DNA of 64,000 bases, taken from assembly GCA_024642245.1 (NCBI GenBank), contig JAHEBM010000001.1, positions 1 to 64,000 of the forward strand, read 5' to 3'. The position numbers and the translations under genes are program-made. Each line of letters starts with the position of its first letter. The first letter of the stretch is position 1. Positions 1 through 8,584 of this stretch are shown here, piece by piece. The notes beneath the pieces are model-generated. The model made no database searches, was not told where the DNA came from, and saw only the letters and a list, made by a program, of their open reading frames with translations. The DNA comes from Haliea sp. (GTDB lineage Bacteria > Pseudomonadota > Gammaproteobacteria > Pseudomonadales > Halieaceae).

Positions 1-117
1 GGGGTGATTCCTGAAGCTTACAAGAGCGCCGTGGATAAAGCCGCAGGCGTCGAGAATACACTCAACGACGCCATGCAATTGCAGGACCAGGCAATAGAGC
101 AGAGCGAGGCGCGTTGA
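1..117 (+). CDS. C-terminal end of an unidentified protein (partial)
   Basis: Frame 1 is open from the left edge to a TGA at 115-117 and gives the last 38 residues of a protein that starts outside the window. The tail is alpha-helical in character, rich in Ala, Gln, Glu and Asp, and ends in SEAR. It lies tail-to-tail with the mmsB-like gene, whose stop codon begins at the next base. The fragment is too short to assign a family. Confidence 0.55.
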   Translation, partial: GVIPEAYKSAVDKAAGVENTLNDAMQLQDQAIEQSEAR

Positions 118-1005
118 TCAACTGCCCTGCAGTTTCCTCAGGATACTGGAGAAATCCATCTGGCCGTTACCCGCCTGCTGGTGTTGGCTGTATAGCTCCC
201 GGGCCAGCTGTCCCATGGGGTTTTCAAACTCACTTTGTTGCGCAATCTCCAAAGCCAGGCCCAGGTCTTTTACCATCAGGTCCACCATAAAACCCGGCTT
301 GTAATTGTTGCTGGCCGGCGCCTTCTCCATCACCCCGGGGTAGGGGTTATAGACCTCCAGCGACCAGTTGCGACCCGAACTTGCCAGCATGATTTCCGAC
401 AAGACCTTCGGATCGAGGCCGTTGCGAGCGCCCATCTCGAGAGCCTCACAAGTGCCTATCATATGGATGGCGAGCAGCATGTTGTTACAGCCCTTGGCAA
501 CCTGGCCGGCGCCGGCGGGACCGGCGTGAAATATATTCTTTCCCATGTCCTTGAGGATCAGCCGGGCCTTGTCGAAAGTCGCGGCACTGCCACCGCACAT
601 GAACGCCAGGGTTCCCGCCGCCGCCGCGGCCACCCCGCCCGATACCGGGCTGTCCATAAAGCCTATACCCAACTCCGCTGCAGTTTCACCCACCTGGCGT
701 GCGGTGGCGGCATCGATGGTACTGCAGTCCAAAACAGTGGTTGAAGCATCCAGCTGGGCCAGCAAACCGGCGTCACCGAGATAGGTTGCGGCCACATGCT
801 TGCCCGCTGGCAGCATGGAAATCACGTAGTCCGCTCCCGCGGCAGCTTCCGCCGCAGAGCCTGCAACCGCGGCACCTGCGGACTGCAATTGCTTGAGCGC
901 GGCCTCCGACAGGTCGAACACCGTGACCGTGTGGCCCGCCTTGACGAGATTGGTGGCCATGGGGCCGCCCATATTACCCAAGCCGATAAATGCAACCTTT
1001 GGCAT
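118..1005 (-). CDS. mmsB: 3-hydroxyisobutyrate dehydrogenase
   Basis: This 295-residue protein should oxidise 3-hydroxyisobutyrate to methylmalonate semialdehyde with NAD+ in valine degradation. It has the N-terminal nucleotide-binding motif GLGNMG (residues 8-13), the substrate-binding SGG (about 122-124) and the catalytic lysine K171 in VAKGCNN, all typical of the beta-hydroxyacid dehydrogenase family at its usual length. It is the last gene of a reverse-strand cluster that begins at 5533, lying 25 bases downstream of the hydrolase gene that makes its substrate. Family members such as tartronate semialdehyde reductase are close in sequence, but the neighbours favour MmsB. Confidence 0.9.
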   Translation of the reverse strand: MPKVAFIGLGNMGGPMATNLVKAGHTVTVFDLSEAALKQLQSAGAAVAGSAAEAAAGADYVISMLPAGKHVAATYLGDAGLLAQLDASTTVLDCSTIDAATARQVGETAAELGIGFMDSPVSGGVAAAAAGTLAFMCGGSAATFDKARLILKDMGKNIFHAGPAGAGQVAKGCNNMLLAIHMIGTCEALEMGARNGLDPKVLSEIMLASSGRNWSLEVYNPYPGVMEKAPASNNYKPGFMVDLMVKDLGLALEIAQQSEFENPMGQLARELYSQHQQAGNGQMDFSSILRKLQGS

Positions 1006-1030
1006 AGTTCGAAACTCCGCAGTAACGCTG

Positions 1031-2143
1031 TTACAGGTCAGCCAGGGGATGTTGTTCCCAGGGCGCGAGAAAAAATGAATCCAGTACGTCCGCCGGTACG
1101 TCCCGGGTCGATTTATAACGCCATGCCGGCTTGCGGTCCTTGTCGATCAACAGCGCCCGTACCCCCTCGGCGAACTCCGGGTAGCGCATGATATTGGTAG
1201 CCAGCACCAGTTCCGCCAGGAATACTTCACGCAATGACGCATGGCGGGTTTCCACCAATTGTCGATACGCCACCAGCGCCGCCAGCGGTGAGCCCTGCGA
1301 CATACTCTTCCTCGCCGCAGACAGCCAGGGGTCCTGGGTTTGCTGCGACAGGATATTGTCGATGATCTCGTGTACGTCGTCGCCGTCACACAAAGTGGCG
1401 ATAGAGCCAAGGTGAGGCTCGACCTGCCCGCCGGGACACTGGCTCACACTGAGCTCGGCAAAGGGGCGCAGGGTGTGGCGCACCAGCGCGTGATTAGCCG
1501 CCGGATCGACCTGCCACTTCTGTCGCACCAGGGCCTCGAACACGTCTTCCCTGCGTTCGCTGGAAATAAAGCGATCGGCGATGCCCGTGTAGATCGCGTC
1601 GGCGGCGTTGATGGAAGCCCCGGTCAACGCAAGGAACTGGCCTGACTTGCCCGGCATATGATTCAGAAACCAGCTGCCCCCGACGTCCGGAAACAGGGCA
1701 ATGCCCACCTCGGGCATGGCTATGCGGGTTTTTTCCGTCACCACCCGGTGGGAGCAGCCGGCCATAACGCCAAGTCCGCCACCCATGACGATACCGTGGC
1801 CCCAGCTGACAACCGGTTTGGGATAGGTATGCAGCGTGTAGTCCAGGCGATATTCCCGGAGGAAGAAATTTTCCGCGTACTCGCAGGGGCCGCCGGGTGT
1901 CGCCGTGACATCATCATACAGAGCCTGCACATCGCCGCCGGCACAAAAGGCCTTGTCACCGGCGCCCTCCAGAAACACCGCTGCGATCGCAGGATCGTCA
2001 CGCCACAGATCGAGTTTCGCCTGCAGCTGGTCCACCATGTCGAGGGTCAGGGAATTGAGTGTGGAGGGAACATTCAGGGTAACCCTGACCAGTTTGCCCG
2101 CGCCGGCAAGGCGCTCCTCAAACACTATGGATGCATCTGACAT
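1031..2143 (-). CDS. 3-hydroxyisobutyryl-CoA hydrolase
   Basis: This is a crotonase-superfamily enzyme of 370 residues that should release free 3-hydroxyisobutyrate from its CoA ester in valine catabolism. The oxyanion-hole region CAGGDV, the MGGGLGV loop and the segment AMPEVGIALFPDVGG, with its catalytic Glu and Asp, mark the hydrolase subgroup rather than ordinary hydratases. The frame is open another 43 codons upstream, but that stretch lies inside the preceding hydratase gene. I therefore start at ATG 2143, 10 bases past that gene's stop with TGAGGG just upstream. It sits between the hydratase and mmsB, matching the pathway order. Confidence 0.88.
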   Translation of the reverse strand: MSDASIVFEERLAGAGKLVRVTLNVPSTLNSLTLDMVDQLQAKLDLWRDDPAIAAVFLEGAGDKAFCAGGDVQALYDDVTATPGGPCEYAENFFLREYRLDYTLHTYPKPVVSWGHGIVMGGGLGVMAGCSHRVVTEKTRIAMPEVGIALFPDVGGSWFLNHMPGKSGQFLALTGASINAADAIYTGIADRFISSERREDVFEALVRQKWQVDPAANHALVRHTLRPFAELSVSQCPGGQVEPHLGSIATLCDGDDVHEIIDNILSQQTQDPWLSAARKSMSQGSPLAALVAYRQLVETRHASLREVFLAELVLATNIMRYPEFAEGVRALLIDKDRKPAWRYKSTRDVPADVLDSFFLAPWEQHPLADL

Positions 2144-2153
2144 CAAGGGACCC

Positions 2154-2942
2154 TCAGCCATTCTTCCAGGCAGGTTTGCGCTTTTCCAGGAAAGCGTTGA
2201 CACCCTCCCGCTGGTCCTGGGTAGAAAACAGTTCGACGAAAAGGTCACGCTCTCCTTCAAGGCCGCTGGCAATGACGGTGTCGCGGCCCGTGTGCATCAG
2301 CCGCTTGCAGAATGCCACGGAGGTCGGGCTCTGCTCGCCGACCTGCTCCGCCAGGGCCAGTGCGCGTTCCAGCGCCGCGCCCTTGCCCACCACTTCCTCT
2401 ACCAGGCCGATGCGCTCTGCGGTAGCAGCATTGATGCGCTCGCCACAGAGAATGATGCGCTTGGCCCAACCTTCCCCGACCAACCAGGACAGGCGCTGGG
2501 TACCACCGGCGCAGGGCAACAGGCCAACCCGGGCCTCAGGCAGGGCCATCTGGGCTTGCTCCTCGGCAATACGGATGTCGCAGGCCATGGCGACTTCCAG
2601 TCCGCCACCCATGGCAAAGCCGTTGACGGCCGCTATAGAGACACCGCGAAAATCCGCAAGAGCCTCGAAAGCCTCACCAAAATATTCCGCCATGGTGCGG
2701 GCGGTAGCGGGGTCACCGTCGGCAAAAAGCTTCAGGTCTGCTCCTGCTGAAAAGAATTTTTCCCCGGCCCCGGTGATCACCAGCGCGTAGATATCCTTCT
2801 CCCCGTTGAGCTTTTCCACCAGGTCCTTCAGGGCAGGCAGGCTTTGTTGGTCCCAGGTGTTGGCACCGGGATTATCTATCGTCACCAATGCCGTGTGACC
2901 ACGCAGTTCCACCTTCAACTTTTCCGACGTACTCAAACTCAC
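2154..2942 (-). CDS. Enoyl-CoA hydratase, probably methacrylyl-CoA hydratase
   Basis: A 262-residue crotonase-fold hydratase. The motif SAGADL (oxyanion hole), GGGLEVAMACDI with the first catalytic Glu and PEARVGLLPCAGGTQRL with the second are intact, so it should be an active hydratase. From its place between the acyl-CoA dehydrogenase and the hydroxyisobutyryl-CoA hydrolase, I infer that it hydrates methacrylyl-CoA to 3-hydroxyisobutyryl-CoA. Its start codon overlaps the stop of the upstream acyl-CoA dehydrogenase gene by 4 bases (ATGA), which suggests translational coupling. Broader short-chain enoyl-CoA specificity cannot be excluded. Confidence 0.88.
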   Translation of the reverse strand: MSLSTSEKLKVELRGHTALVTIDNPGANTWDQQSLPALKDLVEKLNGEKDIYALVITGAGEKFFSAGADLKLFADGDPATARTMAEYFGEAFEALADFRGVSIAAVNGFAMGGGLEVAMACDIRIAEEQAQMALPEARVGLLPCAGGTQRLSWLVGEGWAKRIILCGERINAATAERIGLVEEVVGKGAALERALALAEQVGEQSPTSVAFCKRLMHTGRDTVIASGLEGERDLFVELFSTQDQREGVNAFLEKRKPAWKNG

Positions 2943-4099
2943 TTTATTACCTCCAGGGCGCCTTCCATTAACATTCGGCGGGACACGATGACCCGCATGA
3001 TCTCATTGGTACCTTCCAGAATCTGGTGCACCCGGGTATCGCGCACATGACGCTCCATCGGGTATTCCTTTATATATCCGTAGCCACCATACAACTGCAG
3101 GGCATCGTTGCAGATGTTAAAACCCGCGTCGGTGGCAAAACGCTTGGCCATTGCGCAATAGGTCGATGCCTGTGGATCCCCGTGGTCGAGCTTACTGGCC
3201 GCCAGCCGCACCATCTGGCGCGCCGCGACCAGCTCGGTGAGCATGTCCGCGAGCTTGAACTGGGTCGCCTGGAAGTCTGCGATGGCCGTGTCAAACTGCC
3301 GTCGCTCCTGTACATAGGCAGTAGCCTCCTCCAATGCCTGCTGGGCAGTACCCACACTGCAGGTCGCTATGTTGATCCGCCCGCCATCCAGGCCCTCCAT
3401 GGCGATCGCAAAACCCTGTCCCTCCTCCCCCAGCCGGTTGGTCACCGGCACCCGCACGTTGTCGAAACTGATCATGCGGGTGGGCTGGGCGTTCCACCCC
3501 ATCTTTTCCTCTTTCTTGCCGTAGGAAATTCCCTCGGCATCGGCGGGTACCAAAAGGGCGGAGATGCCTTTCGGTCCCGGCCCACCGGTACGCAGCATAA
3601 CCACCAGCACATCGGTGGCGCCGGCCCCGGAGATAAACACCTTGCTGCCATTCACCAGGTAATGGTCCCCGTCGCGCACAGCACTGGTACGCAATGAGGC
3701 GGCATCGGAACCCGCACCCGGCTCGGTCAGGCAATAGGAGGCGAGCTTGCTGCCGCCAACGAGGTCCGGGCACCACTGCTCGACCACCCCGGCGCCGCAA
3801 TATTTACCGACCATGCTGGTGGCCATATTGTGGATCGTCAGGAAAGCGGCGGTGGCGGTACAGCCCTTGGCCAACTCCTCGACAATCAGGCTGGCGTCCA
3901 GCCGGCCCATGCCGAGCCCGCCGGCTGACTCGGGGGTATACATCCCCATAAAGCCAAGCTCACCCGCCTGCTGCAGCACTTCCCGGGGGAATATTGATTC
4001 CTCGTCCCAGCGGGCGGCGTGGGGCGCCATGGCGCCCTCGGCAAAAGCACGGGCGCTCTCGACAAACGCCCGCTGGTCGTCGCTCAGGGAAAAATCCAT
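2939..4099 (-). CDS. Acyl-CoA dehydrogenase, probably isobutyryl-CoA dehydrogenase
   Basis: A full-length (386 residues) FAD-dependent acyl-CoA dehydrogenase. It carries the FAD-binding signature CLTEPGAGSDAAS, the C-terminal YGGYGYIKEYPMER block and the catalytic base E362 in LEGTNEI, at the position used by short/branched-chain family members. The operon context (hydratase, hydroxyisobutyryl-CoA hydrolase, MmsB) makes isobutyryl-CoA the likely substrate, giving methacrylyl-CoA. Electrons would pass to electron-transfer flavoprotein. Butyryl- or 2-methylbutyryl-CoA activity cannot be excluded from sequence alone. Confidence 0.87.
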   Translation of the reverse strand: MDFSLSDDQRAFVESARAFAEGAMAPHAARWDEESIFPREVLQQAGELGFMGMYTPESAGGLGMGRLDASLIVEELAKGCTATAAFLTIHNMATSMVGKYCGAGVVEQWCPDLVGGSKLASYCLTEPGAGSDAASLRTSAVRDGDHYLVNGSKVFISGAGATDVLVVMLRTGGPGPKGISALLVPADAEGISYGKKEEKMGWNAQPTRMISFDNVRVPVTNRLGEEGQGFAIAMEGLDGGRINIATCSVGTAQQALEEATAYVQERRQFDTAIADFQATQFKLADMLTELVAARQMVRLAASKLDHGDPQASTYCAMAKRFATDAGFNICNDALQLYGGYGYIKEYPMERHVRDTRVHQILEGTNEIMRVIVSRRMLMEGALEVIK

Positions 4100-4123
4100 A
4101 GCCCGCTCCTCGCCTGGAGCGAT

Positions 4124-5533
4124 CTAGAATTTGCCGATGACCTTGGCAAACAGTTCCTCGTCCGGTGGCAGCACCTTGGTGACGGCCAGTGGCTTGGAAA
4201 CCCAGGTCTCGTTGACCAGGTCGCGCCAGGTAATGTTGTGGTTGATACTGTTGCCACCCCAGGAACCACAGCCCAGGGAGAAGGTCTGGCGCATGCCGTT
4301 CCACAGGTTGCCGCTGTTGGAAGCGGACTGGGGCTGGTTCACCATGACCCGGGAAGTGCGCGTACCCATCGCCAGTTTCATGATGTGCTCGTCATTGTAG
4401 GAGTAGATGCCGCAGCTATGACCCTGCCCCTGGTAGGCCTGGATGCGATTGGTAAGGTCGACGGCTTCATCGATATCCTTGACCTTGTAAAGTGCCATCG
4501 TCACAGTCAGCTTTTCCCCCGAGAACGGGTAGTCAACACCGGCACCGGTCTCCGGTACGATCAGGAACTGCTTGCCCTCGGGCAGGTCGATGCCGGCCTT
4601 GCCGGTAATCGTCAACGCGTGCTGGGCAACAATTTTGGGATTGAGGTGACCGTCTTCCCAAATCACAGCCTGCAGCTTTGGCTTGTCTTCACCTTTAATG
4701 ACAAAACCGCCTTCACGTTCGAGTTTTTCCAGGAATTCATCGTAGACGGACTCAAACACCAGTACCGAGTTGTCAGAGGAACAGGACGCCGCCAGATCGA
4801 GGGTCTTGGATATGCGGATCTTCTCGGCCGCCTCGTCCAGGTTGGCAGTATCGTCCACCGTAATGACAGCGTTGCCCACACCAACACCCAGTGCCGGCGT
4901 ACCGGATGAATAAGCAGCGCTCACCATGGCTTCACCACCGGTGGCCAGAATGCGGTCACACTGGCGCATCAGCTCATTGGTCTTGTCCAGTGAGGGGACG
5001 TCGATGCTCTGCACCAGGTCTGCCGGGGCACCCATGGCAACGATGGCCTCGCGCATATAATCGCAGATCATCTTGTTGGTAAGCTTGGCCCTTGGGTGCG
5101 GCGCGATAATAATCGCATTGCGTCCCTTGACGGCCGATATCGCCTTGATGACTGGCGTCGCCTCCGGGTTGGTGGAAGGGGAAAGCGCACCGATCACGCC
5201 CACGGGCTTGGCGATCTTGACAATATTGCGCTCTGGATCTTCCTCGATCACCCCTACCGATTTGTCGTTGATGATATCCACCAGGGTGGCCCGGGTCTTG
5301 CGGTGGATTTTCAGGTACTTACCGGCGTAATTGCCAAGCTGGGTCTCATCCACCGTGAACTGGGCGATTTTTTCCGACACGTCTTCCCGCGCCACCGCCC
5401 AGACCATCGCGGTGATCAGCTCATCCACCTGCTCCTGGGTATAATTGGCAATCTGCTCCTGGGCCGCCCGCGCCCGCGCCATCATGGCCTTGATCTCGTC
5501 CCGGGCTTCCAGTACTTCGTGGCTCTGTTCCAT
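4124..5533 (-). CDS. CoA-acylating aldehyde dehydrogenase (AdhE/EutE/SauS-like)
   Basis: A 469-residue aldehyde dehydrogenase of the CoA-acylating group that includes the N-terminal half of AdhE and sulfoacetaldehyde dehydrogenase SauS. Diagnostic segments are ALSPSTNPEATP, the catalytic cysteine near residue 251 in AASCSSDNSV, and the C-terminal LGCGSWGGNS block known from AdhE. The start is ATG 5533, which has GGAG nine bases upstream; an in-frame ATG at 5566 is possible. It is the first gene of the valine operon, the slot usually held by methylmalonate-semialdehyde dehydrogenase MmsA, but it lacks MmsA character. I infer that it oxidises methylmalonate semialdehyde or another acyl aldehyde to an acyl-CoA. 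Confidence 0.82.
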   Translation of the reverse strand: MEQSHEVLEARDEIKAMMARARAAQEQIANYTQEQVDELITAMVWAVAREDVSEKIAQFTVDETQLGNYAGKYLKIHRKTRATLVDIINDKSVGVIEEDPERNIVKIAKPVGVIGALSPSTNPEATPVIKAISAVKGRNAIIIAPHPRAKLTNKMICDYMREAIVAMGAPADLVQSIDVPSLDKTNELMRQCDRILATGGEAMVSAAYSSGTPALGVGVGNAVITVDDTANLDEAAEKIRISKTLDLAASCSSDNSVLVFESVYDEFLEKLEREGGFVIKGEDKPKLQAVIWEDGHLNPKIVAQHALTITGKAGIDLPEGKQFLIVPETGAGVDYPFSGEKLTVTMALYKVKDIDEAVDLTNRIQAYQGQGHSCGIYSYNDEHIMKLAMGTRTSRVMVNQPQSASNSGNLWNGMRQTFSLGCGSWGGNSINHNITWRDLVNETWVSKPLAVTKVLPPDEELFAKVIGKF

Positions 5534-5896
5534 GTTCGCATGCTCCAGTGGTATGTCGCGGTGCACGCACGGGTATGGCGTGCACCGCTCTAGGTTAGCT
5601 GATCAAAATACGACCGCCAGCTTACCCTGCCTGCAAGTTGCGTCAAAGGGAGGAAATTGCGTATTACATGGACTATATTGCTATAATAAGGCAGCTCACC
5701 CTGCGCGCCGGATGCGGCGTGCCGGGACGCGCCGGTAACTTCATACCGCAGGCTCATCGCAGCCCCACCGCCCGCGGACGACCCGCTGGAGCCGTACCCG
5801 CCCGGACGCCGGAGGCAGGCTTTTGCCGAGAATGCGGTTTATTGCGGAAATAACGGGAATCTTATATGAACAAGGTGTTCACCACCGGGAAAACTG
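5534..5896. other. Divergent intergenic region between aldehyde dehydrogenase operon and araC-type gene
   Basis: No gene is supported in this 363-base region. On the forward strand TTGCGT (5657-5662) and a consensus TATAAT (5682-5687) are 19 bases apart, a weak candidate promoter for the AraC-type gene. A 15-codon frame starting at ATG 5866 ends at 5913 and overlaps the regulator's start codon out of frame; it could be a leader peptide or chance. The region should also hold the operon promoter and any AraC-type operators, but I see no clear direct repeat. Confidence 0.45.
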
Positions 5897-6781
5897 ATGA
5901 GCGCACCCTCTAAATGGCCCCTGCCTGAGGACGGCGTTCGTTTCCTCACACCCAAATTCATGCTCAGTAAACTCGCCCGCCACCCCCTGACGCGGGAGTG
6001 CTACCCGGCGGGCATGGGTTACTACCCGGTGGCGAGTGGCCACCGCATGGAGCGCCAGAGACACGATGACAACCTGTTGATTTATTGCGTGGATGGCCAG
6101 GGTCATGCCGGCACCCCGGACTGGTCCGGGCCCGTCGGTGCCGGGGACATGCTGTTGCTGCCCCAGGGTGTGGCGCACCAGTATCGCGCTGACCCGGCCA
6201 GGCCCTGGACCATCTACTGGGTGCACTTCCAGGGGGGCGGCACAGCGGTGTTCAACCAGTACCTGGGGTACCGGGAAGGGGGCAACCCGGTAACGCGAGT
6301 GGGTGTCTCGCCGCAACTTACAGCGCATTTCCGGGGACTCATGGAGGTGCACCGCACCGGCTATAACACCCGGGCATTTATCAACGCCGCCAACCGGCTG
6401 CGTCACCTGCTTACCGAAATAGCCCTGGAAATGCGCCGCGCACAGGCAATGGACCAGCACAGCTTCAACCTGGCTGCCGTGCAAAGCTTCATGCTCGAGC
6501 AGTTGTCACAGCAGCTTGACCTGGACACCCTGGCAGCAGCGGCGAACCTGTCGAAGTACCACTTTTCCACCAAGTATAAAGCGCTGACCGGCTACTCCCC
6601 CATCAAGCATTTTCTCAATATGAAGATGGAGCACGCCTGCTATTTGCTGGACACGGGCAACCTGGGTGTAAAGGGCGTGGCGACGGCCCTGGGCTACGAT
6701 GATCCGCTGTATTTCTCGAGGCTGTTCAGCAAGACCGTGGGAATGTCGCCGCGGTCTTACCGCAACTCTGTCAGGAAATAG
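5897..6781 (+). CDS. AraC-family transcriptional regulator (MmsR-like)
   Basis: A 294-residue regulator with an N-terminal cupin-type sensor domain (about 20-170, including the GDMLLLPQGVAHQY stretch) and a C-terminal double helix-turn-helix (about 190-290: DLDTLAAAANLSKYHFST and GVKGVATALGYDDPLYFSRLFS). It is transcribed divergently from the valine operon. In Pseudomonas the mmsAB genes are controlled by the AraC-type activator MmsR, so control of that operon is a natural inference. Its last 11 bases overlap the end of the convergent lysR-type gene. Confidence 0.87.
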   Translation: MSAPSKWPLPEDGVRFLTPKFMLSKLARHPLTRECYPAGMGYYPVASGHRMERQRHDDNLLIYCVDGQGHAGTPDWSGPVGAGDMLLLPQGVAHQYRADPARPWTIYWVHFQGGGTAVFNQYLGYREGGNPVTRVGVSPQLTAHFRGLMEVHRTGYNTRAFINAANRLRHLLTEIALEMRRAQAMDQHSFNLAAVQSFMLEQLSQQLDLDTLAAAANLSKYHFSTKYKALTGYSPIKHFLNMKMEHACYLLDTGNLGVKGVATALGYDDPLYFSRLFSKTVGMSPRSYRNSVRK

Positions 6782-7772
6782 CCTGGTTAAGGGGCTGCAA
6801 AGGCGTTGCGGGCTCAACCGTTTCCCCCGGGAGGGTGAGCTGCTTCATCAATAGAGCCCGCATCCACTGGTGTGGCGTGCTGCGGGAAGTACGGGTGTGG
6901 CGCATCAGGGACATTTTGCCTCGATTGCCGCTGTGGGAATTGCGTATCATGCGCTGCAGCTCCGCTGGCATTTCCTGGCCGGTGATGCGCTCCCGGTAGA
7001 GCCCTCCCGCCTCGAAGCCCGCATTTGCCACCAGCAGGGAATCGGTGCGGCATAAAACACCCACCGCTGCGGCAAACTGGGTGGTTTCCAGCGCGATGGT
7101 CCGGTGCACACCGTACTGTCCCAGCACATCATCCACCATACTGGTGTTTTCCCTTGTCAGGCCCGGGATGTACAGGCGCAGGTGTGGGTAGGCCAGAAAA
7201 TCCTGCAGGCTCATCTCTTTTGTTACCAGTGGGTGATCCGTTCGCATATAGCAGCGCGGGGCTATAGTCGCAATGGGCTCGGCGAGAATATCCCGCTCGG
7301 TGTCCAGGGCTACGAAGGCAGCAAAATCAGCCTCACCTTTCTTGAGTTGCTCCTGGTAATTCGGGGCTACTTCCGCAGTAATGATTTGTACAGCAGGGGC
7401 AATCTCGCTCAACTCCGCCATCAGGCCGGGCAACAAGGCCTCGCTCAGGATCGGGGGAAGCAGCAGCTTGAAAGCGCCATTGAACGTCAGGGGGTCAAAC
7501 CCCTCATTGCCAAGCACCTGCTCCACTTTCTCCAGCAGGGACGGCAGGTCGTTGGCCAGCTCCTCCGCGCGCGGGGTGGGTACCAGGCCATGGGCGGTAC
7601 GGGTGAAAAGCTCGTCGTCAAAGGAGTCCCGCAACTTTTGCAGGGTCTTGCTCAGGGCTGGCTGGGAGACCGACAGGCGCTCGGCCGCGCGGGTTACGTT
7701 GCGCTCTTCGAGCAGAATCTGCAGGGCAACCAGCAGGTTCAGGTCGGTACGAATCAATTTGCGAGAAATCAT
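6771..7772 (-). CDS. LysR-family transcriptional regulator
   Basis: A 333-residue LysR protein. The N-terminal winged helix-turn-helix is clear (LNLLVALQILLEERNVTRAAERLSVSQPALSKTL, about residues 10-43, quoted here only as a region) and is followed by a substrate-binding domain. The C-terminal tail with HQWMRALL is common in LysR proteins of aromatic and fatty-acid gene clusters. The frame extends 60 codons upstream, but ATG 7772 is chosen because AAAGG lies just before it and the domain begins there. It is divergent from the lipoprotein at 7987, with 214 bases between them. The inducer is unknown. Confidence 0.88.
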   Translation of the reverse strand: MISRKLIRTDLNLLVALQILLEERNVTRAAERLSVSQPALSKTLQKLRDSFDDELFTRTAHGLVPTPRAEELANDLPSLLEKVEQVLGNEGFDPLTFNGAFKLLLPPILSEALLPGLMAELSEIAPAVQIITAEVAPNYQEQLKKGEADFAAFVALDTERDILAEPIATIAPRCYMRTDHPLVTKEMSLQDFLAYPHLRLYIPGLTRENTSMVDDVLGQYGVHRTIALETTQFAAAVGVLCRTDSLLVANAGFEAGGLYRERITGQEMPAELQRMIRNSHSGNRGKMSLMRHTRTSRSTPHQWMRALLMKQLTLPGETVEPATPLQPLNQAIS

Positions 7773-7986
7773 ATGCCTTTCCCAGAAATAACTTATGGTT
7801 ATAGCGCCGATCCTAGCAAAGTGATCCAGGCAATTCACCTGAATAAAGCCAGAAAATCCGCCGGGCAGGGGATGGCCCGCAGTGCAAAATGGCCTGGTAG
7901 CTGGCCACCCCCGAGACTGATACCATGGCACGCGACTGCGGCCTGGCAGCAATGGCGGGCCAACTCCAATGAACGAGAGGTTTTAC

Positions 7987-8559
7987 ATGCGCGTCATCAC
8001 GATACTGGCAACCCTGGCACTGACGCTTGTGGCCTGTAGTGGAATAGAAACCCGGCCGGCACCGACGGAGACTTTTGCCGCCGGCAACTACACGTTTTAC
8101 AAGTGGCGCAGCGACCCCCTCCCGAAGGTGGCCAACGCGCAGGACACCATGTACCTGATAGACCCGATCCTGCGTGGCGCGGTGGACAATGAGCTTGCGA
8201 AAAAGGGTTATGTGCTAGACACCCAACGCGCCCAGTTCAGCGTGGACTACCTATTCGCCGAAGGCCTGCGCATGGGCGAGCGCAGCGCGGATGCTTACAA
8301 CATCACGCCTTATCCCTCGGTAAATCCCAACCGCCAGGTCAACCAGGCGGTGGTCGACAATGCCTATGCCCTCGGCGGCGTTAAAGAAACCAGCAACATC
8401 GCCCTGCAGTTCAACGACGATGCCAGCAAAAAAGAAGTGTGGCATGTCATCATCACAAAAATCGTCGAGAATGTGAACGAGGTCGATATGACGGAAATGC
8501 GCAAGGCCGTCAAGCAGGGCGTGAGTAAGGCCTTGAGTACGCTCCCACCGGCCAGATAG
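7987..8559 (+). CDS. DUF4136-type lipoprotein
   Basis: A 190-residue predicted lipoprotein. The start at ATG 7987 is preceded by GAGAGG at good spacing and opens a short signal peptide ending in the lipobox LVAC, with the modified Cys near residue 15. The mature part resembles DUF4136 proteins, a family of outer-membrane-associated lipoproteins of unknown function: an early YKWRSDPLP segment, a repeat-free middle and a C-terminal helix TEMRKAVKQGVSKAL. It is flanked by unrelated genes on the reverse strand, so it is probably monocistronic. Confidence 0.75.
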   Translation: MRVITILATLALTLVACSGIETRPAPTETFAAGNYTFYKWRSDPLPKVANAQDTMYLIDPILRGAVDNELAKKGYVLDTQRAQFSVDYLFAEGLRMGERSADAYNITPYPSVNPNRQVNQAVVDNAYALGGVKETSNIALQFNDDASKKEVWHVIITKIVENVNEVDMTEMRKAVKQGVSKALSTLPPAR

Positions 8560-8584
8560 CCGCCGCGACGATCAGGGCTGGTGC

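Noticed and set aside
7104-8039. 311-codon forward frame opposite the lysR-type gene
   Set aside because: It covers the conserved HTH and sensor domain in antisense and runs into the lipoprotein gene's signal peptide in a different frame.
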